This document shows, one piece after another, positions 9,372-17,591 of a DNA stretch of 64,000 nucleotides (position 1 is the stretch's first letter; each line of letters begins with the position of its first letter). This DNA is from an uncultured Lachnospiraceae bacterium (GTDB lineage: Bacteria; Bacillota; Clostridia; Lachnospirales; Lachnospiraceae). The notes beneath the pieces are model-generated. The model was given only the letters and a program-made list of their open reading frames with translations, did no database searches and had not been told where the DNA came from. The stretch covers positions 43,909 to 107,908 of the forward strand of contig CAJUNP010000005.1 of assembly GCA_910587935.1 (NCBI GenBank). Direction: 5' to 3'. A program made the translations under genes and the position numbers.

Positions 9372-9432
9372 CCGACCAGTCGGTCGGTTTCTTATGCAAC
9401 ATAATAGTAGGTATTTCCTGACCAGTCAAGAA
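9372..9432 (-). promoter_or_regulatory. Two TetR-type operator candidates
   Basis: Site 1 at 9372-9387 is CCGACC-N4-GGTCGG, just downstream of the expected transcription start. Site 2 at 9417-9432 shares the core GACTGGTC, includes the palindrome TGACCAGTCA, and overlaps the -35 box. This layout fits direct repression by the TetR protein encoded downstream. Confidence 0.65.
9401..9429 (-). promoter_or_regulatory. Promoter of the RND-TetR operon
   Basis: Minus strand: TTGACT (9429-9424), 17-base spacer, TATTAT (9406-9401). A good SigA-type match. Confidence 0.75.
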
Positions 9433-9466
9433 GTCCCTACTATTTTTAATATAAAATTTATGATTT

Positions 9467-10078
9467 TTATAAAAGTTTTTTTACCTTTCCTTTAATTCTG
9501 GAAAGCGCATTATCCGTGGATTTTTCATCCTTTCCCAGAACTTTGGCAATCTGTACGTAACCCATACCGGTTAAATACAGATCCAGCACCTGATTTTCAA
9601 AGGGACTCAATTCCTTTTCAATCTGTTTTTCCAGCTGCTGTGCGTTTTCTTTATCGATCAGCAAGTCCTCCGGATTCACGTCCACCTTAGACGCCAGCGA
9701 CTGGAGCAGATTTGTTTCTTCTCCGCCCTCCGTTTCCCGGCTGCCTCCATACAGAGAAATATATGTATTAAGCGGAATGTGCTTCTTCCTGCGTGACGCC
9801 TGCACCGCCGTATACATCTGCCGGCTGACGCAAAGGTCCGCAAAAGTCGCAAAACTGGCGTCTCTTCCGCTATCATAATCCCGCACCGCCTTAAACAGTC
9901 CGATCATTCCCTCCTGGATCAGATCCTCACGGTCAGCGCCCAATATATACATGGACTTCGCCTTGCTTTTTACCAGATTCTTGTATTTTTCCATGATAAA
10001 ATCCGTAATGGTATTTTCACCTTCCCGGATCCGCAGAATCAATTCCTCATCCGTAACACCGTCATATCCGATCCCCAT
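9467..10078 (-). CDS. sigH: RNA polymerase sporulation sigma factor SigH
   Basis: 203-residue sigma-70 family protein. Region 2 is at about residues 20-95 (GADREDLIQEGMIGLFKAVR and the -10 recognition helix that follows) and region 4 at about 150-203 (LSPFENQVLDLYLTGMGYVQ, then IAKVLGKDEKSTDNALSRIKGK). Its position after rlmB matches the conserved Firmicutes order in which sigH follows the cysS-mrnC-rlmB genes. SigH directs early sporulation or stationary-phase genes in relatives. It is the last gene before the RND promoter. Confidence 0.95.
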   Translation of the reverse strand: MGIGYDGVTDEELILRIREGENTITDFIMEKYKNLVKSKAKSMYILGADREDLIQEGMIGLFKAVRDYDSGRDASFATFADLCVSRQMYTAVQASRRKKHIPLNTYISLYGGSRETEGGEETNLLQSLASKVDVNPEDLLIDKENAQQLEKQIEKELSPFENQVLDLYLTGMGYVQIAKVLGKDEKSTDNALSRIKGKVKKLL

Positions 10079-10102
10079 AACATACCTCGCCTCTTTACGG
10101 CG

Positions 10103-10843
10103 TCACGCCATTCTCTGCCGGACAATTTCATACGCCAGCACGCCTGCTGCCACGGATGCATTCAGGGAATCGATATCGCCCTTCATGGGAATGGACGCCG
10201 TAAAATCACACTTTTCCCTGACCAGCCTTCCCACGCCTTCGCCCTCGCTGCCAATCACCAGTCCGATGGGACCCTTAAGGTTTAACTGATACATACAGGT
10301 TCCGCACATATCCGCACATACAAACCACAGTCCCTTATCCTTTAATTTTTCTATGGTAACGGCCAGATTCGTTACCTTTGCCACAGGCGTATAATTAATT
10401 GCGCCCGCCGAGGTGCGAGCCACCGCAGCCGTCAGCCCCGCCGCACGGTTTTTGGGAATAATCACTCCGTGCGCGCCTGCCAGATTGGCCGTTCGGATAA
10501 TGGCCCCCAGATTATGGGGATCTTCGATATTATCCAGCAAAAATATAAAAGGAGCCTCCTGCTTTTTTTCCGCAGCCTCAAGAATATCCTCTACTTTTGC
10601 GTACTCATATGCTGCGGCATACGCTATGACGCCCTGATGCCTGCCTGTTTCGGACATCTGATCCAGCCGCTCTCTGGTAACAAAACGCACAGGCGTATCG
10701 TTCTTTTTCGCTTCCCTTTTGATACTCATAACCGGACCGTCCTGGCAGCCGTCCAGAATAAACAGCCTGTCGATGGGTTTTCCCGAACGGTAAGCCTCTA
10801 ATACCGCATTCCTGCCTTCAATCGTAAATTCCTGATACCTCAT
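10103..10843 (-). CDS. rlmB: 23S rRNA (guanosine-2'-O)-methyltransferase RlmB
   Basis: SpoU/TrmH-family SPOUT methyltransferase, 246 residues, which methylates a guanosine of the 23S rRNA peptidyl-transferase loop using SAM. An N-terminal substrate-binding domain (EFTIEGRNAVLEAYRSGKPI) is followed by the knotted SPOUT domain with LLDNIEDPHNLGAIIRTA, VIGSEGEGV and the C-terminal SLNASVAAGVLAYE motif. Length is typical. Fifteen bases separate it from mrnC. Confidence 0.95.
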   Translation of the reverse strand: MRYQEFTIEGRNAVLEAYRSGKPIDRLFILDGCQDGPVMSIKREAKKNDTPVRFVTRERLDQMSETGRHQGVIAYAAAYEYAKVEDILEAAEKKQEAPFIFLLDNIEDPHNLGAIIRTANLAGAHGVIIPKNRAAGLTAAVARTSAGAINYTPVAKVTNLAVTIEKLKDKGLWFVCADMCGTCMYQLNLKGPIGLVIGSEGEGVGRLVREKCDFTASIPMKGDIDSLNASVAAGVLAYEIVRQRMA

Positions 10844-10857
10844 GTTAATCTCCTGTT

Positions 10858-11298
10858 TTATGGTTCCATGTGTAATTTAGCAATTCCCGTCTTCACTAAC
10901 TGCAGGCACCGTTCCAGACGTCCCTGCAAATATAAATATCCAATTAACGCTTCCATTCCCGTCGCCTTCCGGTAATCGTCGGCCGTAGCATTTTTGGCCA
11001 TCGTGTGGGATTTCGCGTTGCGCCCTCTGTGATAGACGGCAGTCTCTTCCTCCGTCAGTTCTGACTGTAATTCCTCTATCATAGACGCCTGTGTTCCCGC
11101 ATTCACATACCGGATCACCATCCTGTGTAACGCATTGGCCGGGCGGTTCCCCATTTCCACTATGACGGTACGGATAATCAGATCGTAAACCGCGTCGCCG
11201 ATATAAGCCAGGGTTAACGGAGAATATGTTCTGATATCCACCGTCTTACATTCAAAAAGGGTTCTGATTTCCTCCGCCAACATTAAATCCTTTTCCAT
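10858..11298 (-). CDS. mrnC: Mini-ribonuclease III
   Basis: 146-residue stand-alone RNase III catalytic domain without a dsRNA-binding domain, which matures 23S rRNA ends in Firmicutes. Motifs: PLTLAYIGDAVYDLIIR (signature helix with the acidic pair) and KNATADDYRKATGMEALIGYLYL (second acidic helix). It overlaps the end of cysS by 16 bases, implying coupling. It is distinct from the accessory RNase III at 25196-26254. Confidence 0.95.
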   Translation of the reverse strand: MEKDLMLAEEIRTLFECKTVDIRTYSPLTLAYIGDAVYDLIIRTVIVEMGNRPANALHRMVIRYVNAGTQASMIEELQSELTEEETAVYHRGRNAKSHTMAKNATADDYRKATGMEALIGYLYLQGRLERCLQLVKTGIAKLHMEP

Positions 11299-12692
11299 TT
11301 TACGCCCTCTCTGGTGTCCTCCAGCACAATTCCTTTTTCCAGCAGCTCCGAACGGATTGCATCCGCCCGTGCAAAATCTTTTGCCTTTCTGGCCTGTTTT
11401 CTCTCTTCAATCAGATTCTCGATTTCTTCATCCAAAATCTGCGCCTGTTTCCTGACGAGCAGACCGCAGATATCGGAAAGCCGGACGATTTCTTCCGCAA
11501 GTTTCCCGGCGAACTCTCTGCTGCTGTTTTCGCCCGTATTCGTATTCGCAAATTTGACCAGTTCAAAAATAACGGAAATTGCATCCGCCGTATTAAAGTC
11601 ATCGTCCATCGCTTCGTCAAAACGTGTAATAAACGCTTCCGCCTGTACAAGCAGCGCCTTTTCCTGCTCATCCGCTTCGCTCCGGCCCACATTCTGCGCC
11701 AGATAATCCAGATTGGAAACGCCCGTTACAATTCTTTCGTACCCGTTTTTTGCCGCCTCCATCAAATCCGCGCTGAAGTTCAGGGGGCTGCGGTAATGCG
11801 CGGACAGCATAAAGAACCGTAGAACCTGCAGATCGTACTTTTCACTGATATCCCTTACGGTGAAAAAATTGCCCGCAGACTTGGACATCTTCCTGTTGTC
11901 TATATTTAAAAACGCATTATGCATCCAGTAATTCGCGAAATTCTTGCCGTTTGCGGCTTCCGACTGAGCAATTTCATTTTCATGGTGGGGAAAAACAAGA
12001 TCTTCCCCGCCAGCATGGATATCGATCTGCTCTCCCAGGTATTTCCTGCTCATTACGGAACATTCAATATGCCATCCCGGTCTGCCCTTGCACCAGGGAG
12101 ACTCCCAATAAGGCTCTCCTTCTTTTTTGGGTTTCCACAGCACAAAATCCAGAGAATCTTCCTTCTGCTCTTCTCCCGACACCAGAAGAGAACGACTGCC
12201 CCCCTGCAGGTCGTCCAGATTTTTGTGCGACAGCTTTCCGTATTCCGGAAATCTTCTGGTGCGGAAATATACGGTTCCGTCTTCCGCCGGATACGCATAC
12301 TCCTTTTGGATCAGGGTCCCGATCATTTCAAGCATACCGTCTATTTCATTGGTGGCCAGAGGATGGGTGGTTGCCGGCCTGACATTTAATGCCGCCATAT
12401 CCTTCTTACACTCTTCTATATACCGCGCGGATATCACGGACGCATCTACCCCTTCTTCCGCCGCCTTTTTTATAATCTTGTCATCCACATCCGTAAAGTT
12501 GGATACGTAATTTACCTGGTATCCTTTATGCTCCATGTACCGGCGAACCGTATCAAACACAATCATTGGCCGGGCATTGCCGATATGGATCAGATTATAA
12601 ACGGTAGGCCCGCAGACGTACATTCTGACTTTCCCCTCTTCGATGGGAACAAACTCTTCTTTCCTTTTTGACAATGTGTTATAAATTTTCAA
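11283..12692 (-). CDS. cysS: Cysteinyl-tRNA synthetase
   Basis: Class I aminoacyl-tRNA synthetase, 469 residues, charging tRNA-Cys. Visible are the CGPTVYN zinc-ligand cysteine, the HIGNAR version of HIGH, the zinc-site WHIECS and DIHAGGEDLVFPHHENE, and KMSKS in DNRKMSKSAGNF. Full length. It starts three bases after the cysE stop. Confidence 0.97.
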   Translation of the reverse strand: MKIYNTLSKRKEEFVPIEEGKVRMYVCGPTVYNLIHIGNARPMIVFDTVRRYMEHKGYQVNYVSNFTDVDDKIIKKAAEEGVDASVISARYIEECKKDMAALNVRPATTHPLATNEIDGMLEMIGTLIQKEYAYPAEDGTVYFRTRRFPEYGKLSHKNLDDLQGGSRSLLVSGEEQKEDSLDFVLWKPKKEGEPYWESPWCKGRPGWHIECSVMSRKYLGEQIDIHAGGEDLVFPHHENEIAQSEAANGKNFANYWMHNAFLNIDNRKMSKSAGNFFTVRDISEKYDLQVLRFFMLSAHYRSPLNFSADLMEAAKNGYERIVTGVSNLDYLAQNVGRSEADEQEKALLVQAEAFITRFDEAMDDDFNTADAISVIFELVKFANTNTGENSSREFAGKLAEEIVRLSDICGLLVRKQAQILDEEIENLIEERKQARKAKDFARADAIRSELLEKGIVLEDTREGVKWKRI

Positions 12693-12695
12693 ATC

Positions 12696-13370
12696 TTATA
12701 CCTCTTTTCCTTTTTGTATCCGTTTCAGCTGCAGTTCCATATCCAGCAGGCGGTTCGTCAGCTCGGTATTGGCACGCTGCAGATTCGTTATATCTTCTCT
12801 GACCGGGTCCGGCAGATCGCAGTGATTCATTTCTTCCCGCGGCAGCGTCCTGTCCTTACGTCTCACCACCCGGCCCGGCACACCGACTACCGTAGAATCG
12901 GGCGGCACCTCGTCAAGCACCACGCTTCCGGCTCCGATTTTAGAATTGGCCCCGATGGTAAAAGACCCTAAAATCTTAGCGCCTGCGCTGACCATAACAT
13001 TATCCTGAAGGGTGGGGTGGCGCTTACCGTGCTCTTTTCCCGTACCGCCAAGCGTGACCCCCTGATAAAGCGTCACATTATTGCCGATCACCGTAGTCTC
13101 TCCGATAATCACGCCGTTGCCGTGATCGATAAACAATCCCTTGCCGATCTGCGCTCCCGGATGAATCTCTATACCGGTTTTTCTTACCGCCCGCTGGGAA
13201 ATAAACCGGGCCCAGAAAAAATGGCCTCTTTTATATAACGCATGAGCCACGCGGTAATGCAGCATAACCTTAAAGCTTGGATATAGAAAAACTTCCATGG
13301 AGGAATGAATTGCCGGATCCCTTTCCCTGATAATGGCAATTTCTTCTTTAACGCTTTTAATCCATCCCAT
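12696..13370 (-). CDS. cysE: Serine O-acetyltransferase (first step of cysteine synthesis)
   Basis: Transfers acetyl from acetyl-CoA to serine. 224 residues: an N-terminal helical domain, then the left-handed hexapeptide-repeat beta helix (GAQIGKGLFIDHGNGVIIGE, later LGGTGKEHGKRHPTL with the active-site HG), and a coiled C-terminus. Start at 13370 (MGWIK) follows AAGGTGAG; an upstream ATG would lie in the leader. Pairing with cysS under one leader links cysteine supply with tRNA-Cys charging. Confidence 0.95.
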   Translation of the reverse strand: MGWIKSVKEEIAIIRERDPAIHSSMEVFLYPSFKVMLHYRVAHALYKRGHFFWARFISQRAVRKTGIEIHPGAQIGKGLFIDHGNGVIIGETTVIGNNVTLYQGVTLGGTGKEHGKRHPTLQDNVMVSAGAKILGSFTIGANSKIGAGSVVLDEVPPDSTVVGVPGRVVRRKDRTLPREEMNHCDLPDPVREDITNLQRANTELTNRLLDMELQLKRIQKGKEV

Positions 13371-13395
13371 ACTCTCACCTTTTTGCATAATAAAA

Positions 13396-13500
13396 CGCGG
13401 ATCTTCCTCTCCAAAGAGACGAAATAATCCGCGGTTCCACTTTGTTATCGTCCTGCCCTGTACTCTTCCCGCTCTCAGTCTTTACTCTATAAAACTTATT
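13396..13500 (-). promoter_or_regulatory. T-box-like leader of cysE-cysS, apparently missing the specifier stem
   Basis: On the minus strand the T-box element TGGAACCGCGG (13439-13429) follows an A-rich stretch. CCGCG then pairs with CGCGGAT (13402-13396) to make a terminator followed by TTTTATTAT. Upstream lies GGGAAGAGTACAGGG, which resembles the base of a T-box Stem I, but the long Stem I with a codon-like specifier loop is absent. Only 95 bases separate ispF from the T-box element, too few for a standard leader. Confidence 0.6.
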
Positions 13501-13508
13501 CTTCTTTT

Positions 13509-13537
13509 AGGATATGCAAAACAACCGATTTTGTCAA
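13509..13537 (-). promoter_or_regulatory. Promoter for the cysE-cysS leader
   Basis: Minus strand: TTGACA (13537-13532), 17 bases, TATCCT (13514-13509). The -35 box overlaps the ispF stop codon. Confidence 0.6.
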
Positions 13538-14109
13538 CCCTTTTTACCCGAATGGGGACAGCCGCCGCATCCTTCACAGGATTTTTTCGGAATTTCCTGT
13601 TCCGGGTTAAGACTTACCGGAGTATCTGCAAGATTCACCGGACTTGTCAGCAGACAGACCGCCTGGGCCGAAATCCCTTCCCCGCTGCCGGTAAAGCCAA
13701 GCCCCTCCTCCGTCGTCGCCTTTACGCTGATCTGGCAAAGCTCGATCTGCAGGGCATCGGCCATATTCTGGCGCATAGTATCGATATAGGGCCGCATTTT
13801 GGGCGCCTGCGCAATAATGGTGGCGTCTATATTTTCAATCAGGAAAAAATTTTCCTGAAGAAGTTCTCCAACCTTTTGTAATAATTTTATGGAAGATATT
13901 CCTTTATACGTTTCGTCCGTATCCGGAAAATGCTTCCCGATATCGCCTAAAGCCGCCGCACCAAGCAAAGCGTCCATCACCGCATGAACCAGAACATCCG
14001 CATCGGAATGTCCCAGCAGTCCTTTTTCGTACGGAATCTTTACCCCGCCCAGAATACAGTCCCGCCCTTTTGTCAGACGGTGCACATCATAACCCATTCC
14101 GATTCTCAT
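13534..14109 (-). CDS. ispF: 2-C-methyl-D-erythritol 2,4-cyclodiphosphate synthase
   Basis: MEP-pathway enzyme of isoprenoid synthesis. 191 residues. Motifs: GMGYDVHRL (metal ligands), GHSDADVLVHAVMDALLGAA, DIGKHFPDTD, and KATTEEGLGFTGSGEGISA (the TTE.LG.G.GEGI signature). The family usually has about 157 residues; here a 30-residue tail carries the cysteine cluster SCEGCGGCPHS, which may bind metal. No ispD is adjacent. Confidence 0.95.
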   Translation of the reverse strand: MRIGMGYDVHRLTKGRDCILGGVKIPYEKGLLGHSDADVLVHAVMDALLGAAALGDIGKHFPDTDETYKGISSIKLLQKVGELLQENFFLIENIDATIIAQAPKMRPYIDTMRQNMADALQIELCQISVKATTEEGLGFTGSGEGISAQAVCLLTSPVNLADTPVSLNPEQEIPKKSCEGCGGCPHSGKKG

Positions 14110-14151
14110 CGTAATCTACCTGCCTTTCTCTGTACGATTGTCCGGCGCCAA

Positions 14152-15732
14152 CTACCGGATAAAAAATGTCGCGCTTTGTGCCGGAACGCAAAGCCTGCCC
14201 GAATGATAAACAGCCGGCTCATGGATATGGTAAAACGCCTCCGCATCCTCCGGAATCTGCGTTATATCTTCCTTTTCTAAAGTTATCTCCCGATCGGAAG
14301 GATTTAATACCACCCAGACGGTTTCCGTTTCAGCGGTTCTTTGATAAATAAAGGGATATTTGTTTTTTTCCGCATATATAACGGAAAATCCTCCAAAAGC
14401 GAGTAAAGCCGGATGCTCTTTGCGGAGCGCAGTCAAACGCCGCACCTCATGCCACAGACTGTCCGGGTCCTGGATCTGCGCTTCTGCATCCGGACGGCTT
14501 TCATCCTCATCCTGGCAGATATACAGCTTATCTTTATCCGCTTCCGAAAATCCGCAGTTTTTACCGCCGTTCCACTGCATGGGCGTTCTGGCTCCAGTCC
14601 GGTCATAGCCGCCTTCCACGCTGACAAGATTCTCCAGATAATGCATCCCGATCTCGTCTCCGTAGTAAATAAACGGCACTCCGGGCATGGAAAGGAGGAA
14701 AGCAAACGCTATTTTCAATTCCTTTTCATCCAGCTTCCAGGCAATTCTCGGCATATCGTGATTGCCGGACGGAATACAGATCAGCCCTTTCCCCTCCGTC
14801 AGGCAGTAATTTTTCATATAGGTCGTAATAAATTCGGATATATCCCCCTTTCCCCGTCTGGAAAAGAAGGGTTCCTCTACCCGGAACAAATCCAGATAAT
14901 GGGAAGGTCCGAAATGCAGCAGAAAGTCCATGTGAAAACCGCCCTGCAGAGACTTGTCCGGTTCTCCCCACTCGGACACAAGAACAGCCGCCGGATATTC
15001 CTCATCCAGAAAGGCGCGGAAATCCTGCCAGAGTTTTATCGTCTCCGCACTGTCCGGATCATTTTTTACCAGCGATCCCGCCATATCCACCCGGAAACCG
15101 TCGCAGCCAAGCGAAAGCCAGAAACGCATCACCTCTTTCATCGCTTCCCTGGTAGCTATCGCCGCCTCGGAATCCGGCGCCAACTGCCAGTCTGCGGAAG
15201 GATTGGCAAAACCATAGTTCAGAGCGGGCTGGGAAGAAAAGAAATTCACGGCACAGCAGCCGTTTCTCGGCGATATTCCCCGCAGGCATCCCGCAATACC
15301 GCTCACATCTTTAAAATCGCTCCATACATTCGTATTCCAGATATACCGGTCCGTAAACTCATTCCGACCGGCTTTCATGGATTCTCGAAACCAGTCGTGT
15401 TCTATGGAGGTATGGCCGGGAACCAGATCCAGAAGAATATGCATCCCCCGCCTGTGTACCTCTTCGCATAAACGTTTCATATCTTCATTTGTTCCGTAGC
15501 GCGGGGCAATTCTCATATAATCCGCCACATCGTAACCGGCGTCCATAAAAGGAGAAACAAAACAGGGATTGAGCCACAGCGCATTGCATCCCAGATCCTT
15601 AATATAATCCAGTTTCTCAATAATACCATTCAAATCACCGATTCCGTCCCCGTTGGAATCCTTAAAGCTCTGAGGATAAATTTCATAAAAAACGGCCGTC
15701 TGCAGCCAATCATTCATATTCTGATTTTTCAT
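14152..15732 (-). CDS. Alpha-amylase-family (GH13) glycoside hydrolase, cytoplasmic
   Basis: 526 residues, no signal peptide. (beta/alpha)8 barrel with the four GH13 regions: DLVPGHTS (about 102), DGFRVDMAG with nucleophile Asp216, VSEWGEP with acid/base Glu254, and GNHDMPR with Asp326. Region I has PGH where NH is common. The layout resembles oligo-1,6-glucosidases and trehalose-hydrolase-like enzymes; the exact substrate cannot be read. Start follows GGGAGGACTCAT. Confidence 0.9.
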   Translation of the reverse strand: MKNQNMNDWLQTAVFYEIYPQSFKDSNGDGIGDLNGIIEKLDYIKDLGCNALWLNPCFVSPFMDAGYDVADYMRIAPRYGTNEDMKRLCEEVHRRGMHILLDLVPGHTSIEHDWFRESMKAGRNEFTDRYIWNTNVWSDFKDVSGIAGCLRGISPRNGCCAVNFFSSQPALNYGFANPSADWQLAPDSEAAIATREAMKEVMRFWLSLGCDGFRVDMAGSLVKNDPDSAETIKLWQDFRAFLDEEYPAAVLVSEWGEPDKSLQGGFHMDFLLHFGPSHYLDLFRVEEPFFSRRGKGDISEFITTYMKNYCLTEGKGLICIPSGNHDMPRIAWKLDEKELKIAFAFLLSMPGVPFIYYGDEIGMHYLENLVSVEGGYDRTGARTPMQWNGGKNCGFSEADKDKLYICQDEDESRPDAEAQIQDPDSLWHEVRRLTALRKEHPALLAFGGFSVIYAEKNKYPFIYQRTAETETVWVVLNPSDREITLEKEDITQIPEDAEAFYHIHEPAVYHSGRLCVPAQSATFFIR

Positions 15733-16071
15733 ATGAGTCCTCCCAATATTATCTTAAAACATCTCTGATCCGGCATATGCCGATGGATATAGTTTAAATG
15801 ACGCCGTATCAGAAATCAACAAAGAGTTTCCGGATTTTATAAAATAGGGCTTATTCCATAATCCATGCCTTTGACCCTTCTCACTCATTTCCGGCATTAT
15901 GTATCCTTTTAGTTCCGATACACGTTAATTTGTATATATATTGCACAAGATAATTCCAAATTTAACAAAATTAAGCAATGAATTTGCTGTCAAAATGTGG
16001 TATTTTTTACATTGTACATGCGCATGTTCACGAAACTATCAACAACCTCACTTTCAGAAAAGGGGATTAGT
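15733..16071. other. Divergent intergenic region between GH13 and GH19 genes
   Basis: 339 bases without a convincing gene. It must hold promoters for both neighbours. A perfect 12-base palindrome ACATGCGCATGT lies at 16016-16027, 45 bases before the GH19 start, and is a candidate regulator site. No strong consensus promoter was found. Confidence 0.4.
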
Positions 16072-17499
16072 ATGAAACTACATATGAAACGTTTTCTTTG
16101 CATCACCTTATTAGTATCTATGTTCCTGCCTTCCACGCCGATCATGGCAGCCGAAGGCGCTGACGAAGTTTCCGCTCCTATAACTGCCGATGCCGGTATT
16201 ACCGATGCGGAAACGCCTACCGAACCGCCCTATCCCTTCTGGCAGGATTATAAGAATTATCCGACAAAGGGCACCAGAGTTTATTACATGGGCAAAATTT
16301 ACGAAAACAAATGGTATGCCAACGCAGGCGACAAACCCGATGCGGGCGATCCCTGGTTCTTTGTAGAGGACGCCGCATGGACGGTTCCCGAAGATGAGAA
16401 AAATTATCAGAAGGACGAAAATGCCGGATCGGCTTCTATCAACAAAGTTCTTACGGATGCCGAAATTGAGACCTTATATGGTGGAATTAACCCCGATTAT
16501 TCTCCGGAAGCCGCATTGGGCAGACTGGACGAGTTGATTCCCGAATCTTCCTATAATGAACTGTTCCCTTACCGCTTCGGTTCTCCGGGATGGAAAAACT
16601 GTTCCGCAACGTCGCAGTACTATCCCGATACCACAAATATACCGGATTATTATTCCTATAATAATCTGAAAGAAGCCGTAAGCACACTGGCTAACACAAT
16701 CGTTAAAGTTCAGTGGTACGAAGGCGCCGAATGGTGTTACCGCATCATTCGTCTTAATAAGACCACCAAAGAACAGAAGCTTACCTACAGCGATCCCGAT
16801 TTTGACGCCGAATGGCTGCAGACTAAGGTTCTGCGCACTTCCGTATGTGATTACGGTTCATTCCTGGCTGTCGGCGATTTAAATAACCGCAAACGTGAAT
16901 TGGCAGGTTTCCTTGCTAATATCTCTCACGAAACAGGCGGCGGAATCATCGCAGGCGAAGTGGACAACGACAGCCTTACCGGATTATATTTTAATGAAGA
17001 AGTAGGCTTTATCGGCTCCAGCGCGATCGGTTATGTACAGGGAACCGGAACCAACTATCTGCCCGTAGCCGGAAAAAGCTACCACGGACGCGGTCCGATC
17101 CAATTATCCTACAATTATAATTATGGACTTTGCTCTGACGTATTGTTTGGCGACAGCTCCATTTTGTTAAATAATCCGGAACAGCTTACAAGCGACGGCG
17201 TAATCGGCTTTATGACCGGTATCTGGTTCTGGATGACGCCCCAGCCTCCCAAACCGTCCTGCCACGAAGTTATTACCGGAACCTGGCAGCCGAAGGAAGG
17301 CGGAGCTAACGCTTCTTACAACGGTAACTTCGGTCTGACGATCGTAGTCATCAACAACGAATCCGGCCAGTCCGAAAACGGAACCGGAGCCGTTGCAAGA
17401 CGTGCCAGATATTACAGACTTTTTGCCGCTAAAATGGGCGCAAATATTGAAGGAGAACATTGTGATACAATGGGTATGACTACCTTTGTACAGCAGTAA
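16072..17499 (+). CDS. Secreted GH19 chitinase-like protein with CBM5/12
   Basis: 475 residues from the start at 16072, which follows AAAAGGGGATTAGT; a longer frame from 15997 has no ribosome site. The signal peptide (RFLCITLLVSMFLPSTPIMA) ends near residue 28. A chitin-binding CBM5/12-type module follows (GKIYENKWYANAGDKPDAGD). The C-terminal half is GH19 chitinase-like: SHETGGG with likely catalytic Glu287, then YHGRGPIQLSYNYNYG and GFMTGIWFWMT. GH19 enzymes cleave chitin or related GlcNAc polymers including peptidoglycan glycan strands. Monocistronic, with its own terminator. Confidence 0.88.
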   Translation: MKLHMKRFLCITLLVSMFLPSTPIMAAEGADEVSAPITADAGITDAETPTEPPYPFWQDYKNYPTKGTRVYYMGKIYENKWYANAGDKPDAGDPWFFVEDAAWTVPEDEKNYQKDENAGSASINKVLTDAEIETLYGGINPDYSPEAALGRLDELIPESSYNELFPYRFGSPGWKNCSATSQYYPDTTNIPDYYSYNNLKEAVSTLANTIVKVQWYEGAEWCYRIIRLNKTTKEQKLTYSDPDFDAEWLQTKVLRTSVCDYGSFLAVGDLNNRKRELAGFLANISHETGGGIIAGEVDNDSLTGLYFNEEVGFIGSSAIGYVQGTGTNYLPVAGKSYHGRGPIQLSYNYNYGLCSDVLFGDSSILLNNPEQLTSDGVIGFMTGIWFWMTPQPPKPSCHEVITGTWQPKEGGANASYNGNFGLTIVVINNESGQSENGTGAVARRARYYRLFAAKMGANIEGEHCDTMGMTTFVQQ

Positions 17500-17510
17500 T
17501 GTTGACGTGC

Positions 17511-17568
17511 AAAGACTGATAGGTTGTGGCTAAATCATAAAAGCCACTTCTTATCAGTCTTTCTTTTG
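17511..17568 (+). terminator. Terminator after the GH19 gene
   Basis: AGACTGATA (17513-17521) pairs with TATCAGTCT (17552-17560), with an inner GTGGCT/AGCCAC stem, then TTTCTTTT. It also faces the end of the hsdR gene. Confidence 0.85.
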
Positions 17569-17591
17569 TCATTGCCATATTTATAACAACG

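Noticed and set aside
9343..9429. N-terminal extension of the RND protein from the ATG at 9429
   Set aside because: It would place the promoter -35, -10 and operators inside the coding region; the start at 9342 has a ribosome site.
14413..15471. 352-codon frame antisense to the GH13 gene
   Set aside because: No ribosome site and no domain; the opposite strand carries all GH13 motifs.
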